Made by a program: the position numbers and the translations under genes
In this document: one piece after another, positions 59,326 to 64,000 of the stretch
Layout: each line of letters opens with the position of its first letter
Position numbering within the stretch: the first letter of the stretch is position 1
Notes under the pieces: generated by a model
Seen by the model: only the letters and a program-made list of their open reading frames with translations
Told to the model about the DNA's origin: nothing
Database searches by the model: none
DNA from: Isoetes taiwanensis
Lineage: Eukaryota > Streptophyta > Lycopodiopsida > Isoetales > Isoetaceae
NCBI GenBank assembly: GCA_021234155.1
Contig: JAJEKV010000019.1
Span: 6,218,284-6,282,283, forward strand
Direction of reading: 5' to 3'
Length of the DNA stretch: 64,000 nucleotides

Positions 59326-59862
59326 AAATAGGGAGATCAAAGCGATGAAAGGCCAGAGAATAGCTTGTTCAGGCATTGATAGGCAATGACAGAAATCAAT
59401 AATTGCGGGTTATTATTGTTGAAAGTAATATTGCTTGCGCTTAACCTATAGGTCATGTGAAGAAGAATCGTTTTGAGCAAGACAACCGAGCAAAAGATTG
59501 CTCTGGCATCTTCTATATTTTGTTTACTTTATATGCTTCATAATTGACAGGGTCATTTACAAATGCCTTGCTAATATTTTGTGTTTACCTATCTACTTAC
59601 ACCAACAAAGAAATGTGGAAGGAACCTTGGCAGTGCTTCCGACCTGTTTGTTTAGAGTTTACTTACATGATTTGGCTTATGACACCAAAAAAATCATGTC
59701 TCCTGTTTGAAGAATATGTTTAAAGGCATCCAAGTTCCTTGCTACTGGTACTCCAGCATTACGAGTGTTATTAATTGCATGTCTGTTGCAATTAATAACA
59801 CTCATTGTCGTCTGTTGCTATCCGACATTGTTGCATTGTAGGAATTACCACCAAAAAAAGCA

Positions 59863-59935
59863 ATGGTAGGGAGGTCTTTGCAACGGGCAAGGACTCCTAA
59901 CACATATTTTTGCCCAAGCGTGTGGGATATTTAAC
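59863..59935. repeat. Short dispersed fragment of the 39 kb repeat
   Basis: GGTAGGGAGGTCTTTGCAACGGGCAAGG matches the AGAGAGGTCTTTGCAACGGGC block at 57535 and the array at 39 kb. Only this end of the repeat is present. Confidence 0.6.
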
Positions 59936-61050
59936 ATATGTAAACCAGTTTCTTCATTGGTCAGACCTTCCAACCTATAATCAAATTCGCATATCTGCTA
60001 CAAATGAGAGCAAAGTTTTTGCCATTTTGACCATGCAGAGAGGAAAATTACTTACCAATTGGGTAGACGCCTTGTTTTTTACGAGTATTAAGGATGCCGA
60101 ATATAATGTAGAGCAATTTGCCAAGTTCCAGTGGTTCCACATAAAATCACAATAAAGAGCATATAAAAATTATATTTACCATGTCATTTAGTTACTACCC
60201 TTTGGAAAGTGTAAGTGGGATTTTTATTCATGGCACTGCCTGTTCAAATCCCCATATGGACAAACATAAAGTAGAATTCAGAGCACACAGAAATGGAAGG
60301 TGGTGCCGCCTAAACTTCCAATAACCAAATTACCCAAAACTAGCAAAAAAGCACCAGAAGACTTTGGCATGATTGGATTTGTAAGATGTATAGGCGTGAT
60401 ATCATTGTATTGCTATAGTTGGCGGAGCGTATTTTTTGCTATTCTTTTACATGTTTGTTGAGAATAAAGACATTGTACATAAAAGATAAGCTTTGTCTCG
60501 GCAGAATGGTTGCATGTTTTTTCATCCGTCTAAGGACATTTGTTGTTTGCTACCTTCTTCTTATATTGATAATTCAAACTTGATTGATATTATACTTCAA
60601 AGTTGTGGTTGCCATTAAAGATAGTTGATTGTTATTGTTATGGTATAATGACCCCATCAAGAATCAAACAATGTTTTCATACTTTGATTGTTGGTTTTAA
60701 GGGTTTATGTTTTGAGTTCTTAAAAATTGATACGTTGAGTTGGAAAATGTTGTAATCGCCTACTTCAAGATAACGTAACTTTAAAGTTTGCTCAGATTGC
60801 ATATGATGGAAGCAAGGAAAATCGTCACCATGTTTTGAAATATGCTAAAAGCACCAAAATAAAATGTGAGAGAATTGTTATTTGTTACATCACTTTAGTT
60901 CACGAGGGAATTGTGATGGATAAATTTAGACAAACATTTCTATTGTAGCATATGCAGCCTTTCTTCAAAATTAAGAAAGAAAATGATGTAGAATGCTTAT
61001 AGCCTTCCTGTATACGATGTACTATAATCACCACCAGCTTATCCTTTGAA

Positions 61051-61227
61051 ATGGCAGCTAATATTTATCACAATTATGCCAACAACGATGGCACCGCCAA
61101 CGGGCCTTCTCATGGTTCAATATATTCTCTTGATCCTATGTATCCATTTACATATGTGCAGAAAAGAAAAAATGTAGGATTATTGCCCTCCAGGTGTACA
61201 AGAGAACATCAAGGATTTGAACCCTGA
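61051..61227 (+). CDS. Small open frame of 58 codons, unknown
   Basis: ATG 61051 to TGA 61225-61227. The N-terminal part is Asn/Ser/Gly/Tyr-rich (MAANIYHNYANNDGTANG), followed by SLDPMYPFTYVQKRKNVG. A donor-like CCTCCAG|GTGTAC lies near 61193, so the true product could be a first exon. Composition is protein-like, but no family is recognised and no further exon was traced. Confidence 0.2.
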   Translation: MAANIYHNYANNDGTANGPSHGSIYSLDPMYPFTYVQKRKNVGLLPSRCTREHQGFEP

Positions 61228-61348
61228 CCTGAGCAATTCAATGTCAACACGGCAAGCTGTGGCAAAAATCAGAATGAATATCGTATGAGAGGTAATTTGA
61301 TTGACGTACACAAGAAAGAAAGAGATTTTGCTCCATATGGAAAGAAAT

Positions 61349-61740
61349 CTAAACAACATAAGACGTATCTATTGGGAAGAACTCTTGATGACCAATAAAA
61401 GTCACGGTGCTATATGAATGGAACACCCATGCCTGCGTAATTGCACTTGGAAATGTCACAACTCCTTTCTGAGGAGCAAATGCATCTTCTTCATCGTCTT
61501 CGTCTGCTCTTGATTTCAACCTGCCAACTCCACGGCTCTGCAAGGATGGAATCTACAACTCTGAGGCACTTTTCCGACCGGAAACTTCCAATGATGATAT
61601 TGACACTGTGATTATGGCTTGTATCAAAACAGTTCTCCAGACGCATAAAAAGATTGCACTTCTCAGGAATTAGCTTAAAAGCAACTGGCCACGACTCGTT
61701 CTCTAGTTAGCAACATAACTAAATATAAAACTCCATCCAC
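61349..61740 (-). CDS. Coding-like minus-strand block(s), unknown
   Basis: Two overlapping open frames are both plausible. One runs from about 61713 to 61494 and reads ESWPVAFKLIPEKCNLF, NCFDTSHNHSVNIIIGSF and SEKCLRVVDSILAEPW before a TGA. The other starts after an acceptor-like CCTTGCAG near 61542 and reads GRLKSRADEDDEEDAFAPQ to a TAG at 61349. They cannot both be translated as one exon. One is probably a genuine (or formerly genuine) exon of a minus-strand gene. Family not recognised. Confidence 0.3.
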
Positions 61741-61974
61741 TTGGTGCAATCTATAAGCAGAAATACTTTTCTTAGAAACAAGTGACTATGTACAATGAGG
61801 TATATTTGTGGATGTGCTGCTCACAATCAAAATTGATGTTCCTTTGGTACTTGTACCAAGTTGGTATCAAACAGCTCGATGAACTGCACACAAAAAGAAA
61901 AGCTCAATATAACATCTTAGTCCATTCTTAAATATAGCATGTTCTCCAAATTTAGGCTGTCATAATGTCATGCC

Positions 61975-62672
61975 ATGTGGGGCACTTTTGCCTACAAAAT
62001 GGTGCCTTTTAGATTATCCAACTCTCCCTCTACTTTTCAACGCATTATGCTTTCTGTTTTTCAGGATTTAACATAAAAGATAATGCCTTTCTGCAAGTTT
62101 TCCAGGATGATTTTTCTGCTTATAGCTCCATGGATGGACATCTTGACAAATTGGAGTTAGTTTTTCAAAAGTGTGATGAATCTGGTATTAGTTTGAATCC
62201 AGAAAAGTGCACTTTTTGTGTCACTTCAGGTGTCCTTCTTGGCCACGTTGTGAGTAAAGAGGGTATTACCACGGACCCTGCAAAAATCAGTTGCATGCTC
62301 AAAGCTCAAGCACCTTCAAACATCAAGGAAACACGCTCATTCCTTGGCAAGGTAAATTATTATGCATCATTCCAGGACTCGCTGCCATTGCAGATCCCAT
62401 TCATAAACTTACGGATGATGAACCCTCTTGGGCTTGGAATCCCCAGGCGATGCAGCGTTTCAGAAATTAAAAGTTATGCTCACTCAAGCTCCTGTTCTTG
62501 TTCCACCTCAATGGGACAAATTCTTTCATGTTCATGTTGATGTCTCGGCCTTTGCCATTGGTGTCGTTCTTTCTTAAGAATATGATTCTCACATGGACAA
62601 ATGCATTCGATATGCCAGCAGGAAACTCAATCCTGCCGAGAAAAACATAGTGGACGTGTTGAAGTCTTAGTA
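61975..62672 (+). pseudogene. Ty3/gypsy pol remnant (reverse transcriptase to RNase H)
   Basis: Reads MWGTFAYKMVPFRLSNSPST then, after a stop and frameshift, a block ending FQDD (for the catalytic Y/F-x-DD). It continues DKLELVFQKCDESGISLNPE, KCTFCVTSGVLLGHVVSKEG and SNIKETRSFLGKVNYY. With shifts it then reads WNPQAMQRFQKLK and the RNase H start DVSAFAIGVVLS with YASRKLNPAEKN. The order is that of plant gypsy pol. The element is dead: stops occur near 62072 and 62574, and several frameshifts are present. No LTR found nearby. Confidence 0.8.
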
Positions 62673-62679
62673 TAGTCAT

Positions 62680-64000
62680 ATAAAGTCACCCAGAAATAAT
62701 AGCAGCCATTACGGAAAACAGTTCAAGGTATAACACAACTCCTAGTGCACTGGATTTGCTCCATGAAAATGGGGTAGCAGCTTAGGCAATAATGTAAATA
62801 CCAATACAACATCTATGAAGGATGCCACTGCACCCAAGATAAATGTTGAGAGAATAAAATAGATTTAACAATTATTACCCAACCCCAATTCGAAAGCGTT
62901 CACAAGCTTAGAGACGGTAGTAGAGAGAATAAAATAGAATCTAGATAGTCAATCAAAGATCTAGAAATAAACACTTCCAACTTTATATCTCCCCAAAAAT
63001 CTTGCCACTCTTTGACAGACGTTTTTACCATAGACCTAGCACATTGGGCACTTTATTAGTACCCTACTTATACGTCCAATTTGTTCCCTAAATTGCTGAT
63101 ATGATGTCTTGAGGAGGCTTTGTGATTCTCGCAATGTAGCTCTTGTTATTTTGCATGACTATTAGGGCTTCTTGTACCTTGGTCCATTCTCAGTCGGACC
63201 CGTCTTGTGATATTAGTTTCTTCTTTTATACCGTAATGCAGTGTCGGTTATGTGCCTTACTGTCCCCTCCATTGCCCCCAAACACCTTTGCTTTGGCGAT
63301 TATGTGATGCTCTTTGGCTTGTTTTCTACTATTTAGCATTATTTCGTCATTATCTTCATTAGGTTTTCTTTGCTACCCCTATCGGCCCCAACATCATGTT
63401 TTAATTATTCTATTCTTCAAATTCCATGATGTGCGGTTTTTTATTTTTATCAAAAGGATTCCCATGCATCTAACTCAACATTGACGACCTTTTCTATATC
63501 TACCAATCTCTGTAGGATCTTGGCCTTTTCTTACGTCAATTTCGTTTATCACTCAGATTTGCATCTCACCGCTTGTCCTCTCGACCCCTTGTACCTGATA
63601 TCCATACTAGATACTTAATTTTGTCTTATTTAGCGATTAGCGTTTACGCGCTGGCGTATTGAATGCGTCCATTGCTTGGAATTACGGCTTCTAGTTGCTT
63701 ATTCATTTGGGCTAGAAAGTCCTTGAGTTTCTTTGGCTCACTAATTATAACTAACATATCCCCCCTCTGCATTTGGCCAGGAGCGGTGTGATACATACAT
63801 CCGAGCCTTGGATACTATTCTCGGTGGCTTGATTTTCCTCAGAACATGAGAATTCGCGATGGGAAAACTTTCCTCTTAGTATCCGACATTTAGATCCACA
63901 CACAAAATATATTTAAGCCCACTCAAGCGATGCGTTATTTGAAAGCCACGATGCGGAATTTGGAAATAGTCATAATTAATTAATCCCACTTCTCTGTATT
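62680..64000. other. No gene recognised; possible retroelement debris
   Basis: The flank of the gypsy remnant is AT-rich with no open frame of note. Minus-strand reading of 63050-63400 gives fragments such as EALIVMQNNKSYIAR that could be transposon-derived, but I cannot assign them. The window ends without a boundary. Confidence 0.3.

Noticed and set aside
59114-59327. Repeat-containing peptides on the minus strand
   Set aside because: They only reflect the 81 bp tandem DNA duplication, which happens to be a multiple of three.
60200-60260. Possible tRNA (GTTCAAATCCC B-box-like match)
   Set aside because: No matching A box, anticodon arm or acceptor stem at the required distances.

Overview
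The window looks like a gene-poor, repeat-rich segment of a land-plant nuclear genome. One gene is complete and well supported: an eleven-exon kinesin-2 motor subunit of the KIF3B/FLA8 type (25715-30581, +), coding for 797 residues. Kinesin-2 drives intraflagellar transport and, among land plants, is kept by lineages with swimming sperm. Together with plant-type Ty3/gypsy and LINE debris, PPR-like remains and a CACTA-like terminus, this points to a seed-free plant (a fern is my first guess) or a cycad/Ginkgo-like gymnosperm. The assignment to a lineage is inference.

Layout. 1-400: probable 3' exons of an unidentified gene. 0.7-6.2 kb: decayed Ty3/gypsy material (primer binding site, reverse transcriptase, gag, polypurine/LTR boundary) with two LINE 3' tails on the minus strand. 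7.25-8.65 kb: an AGATTC-based low-complexity array, followed by a TG...CA LTR with a tRNA-Met-type primer site. 13.5-14.93 kb: four phase-compatible exons of an unidentified minus-strand gene. 19-23 kb: a GC-rich island, a tRNA-like sequence, a 290 bp tandem duplication and copies of an unnamed element with a pentanucleotide tail. 24.4-25.06 kb: 3' end of a LINE. 25.19-25.58 kb: a MITE ending just before the TATA-like box of the kinesin gene.

34.5-36.2 kb: a 1.6 kb polypyrimidine tract. 36.29-37.92 kb: a candidate non-autonomous CACTA element with an ATG target duplication. 39.1-39.7 kb: a tandemly duplicated repeat that recurs at 57.5 and 59.9 kb. 41-50 kb: a GC-richer zone with a roughly 900 bp tandem duplication carrying TATA boxes, several gene-like fragments and a decayed coding block. 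51.5-54.1 kb: a pair of about 530 bp direct repeats. 55.9-56.5 kb: a PPR pseudogene on the minus strand. 58.3-59.3 kb: two short tandem duplications. 61-62.7 kb: small unidentified coding-like blocks and a second Ty3/gypsy pol remnant.

There is no operon-like organisation. Apart from the kinesin gene and the two partial gene candidates, most of the sequence is transposon debris and local duplication. I see no rRNA, no intact tRNA and no CRISPR.
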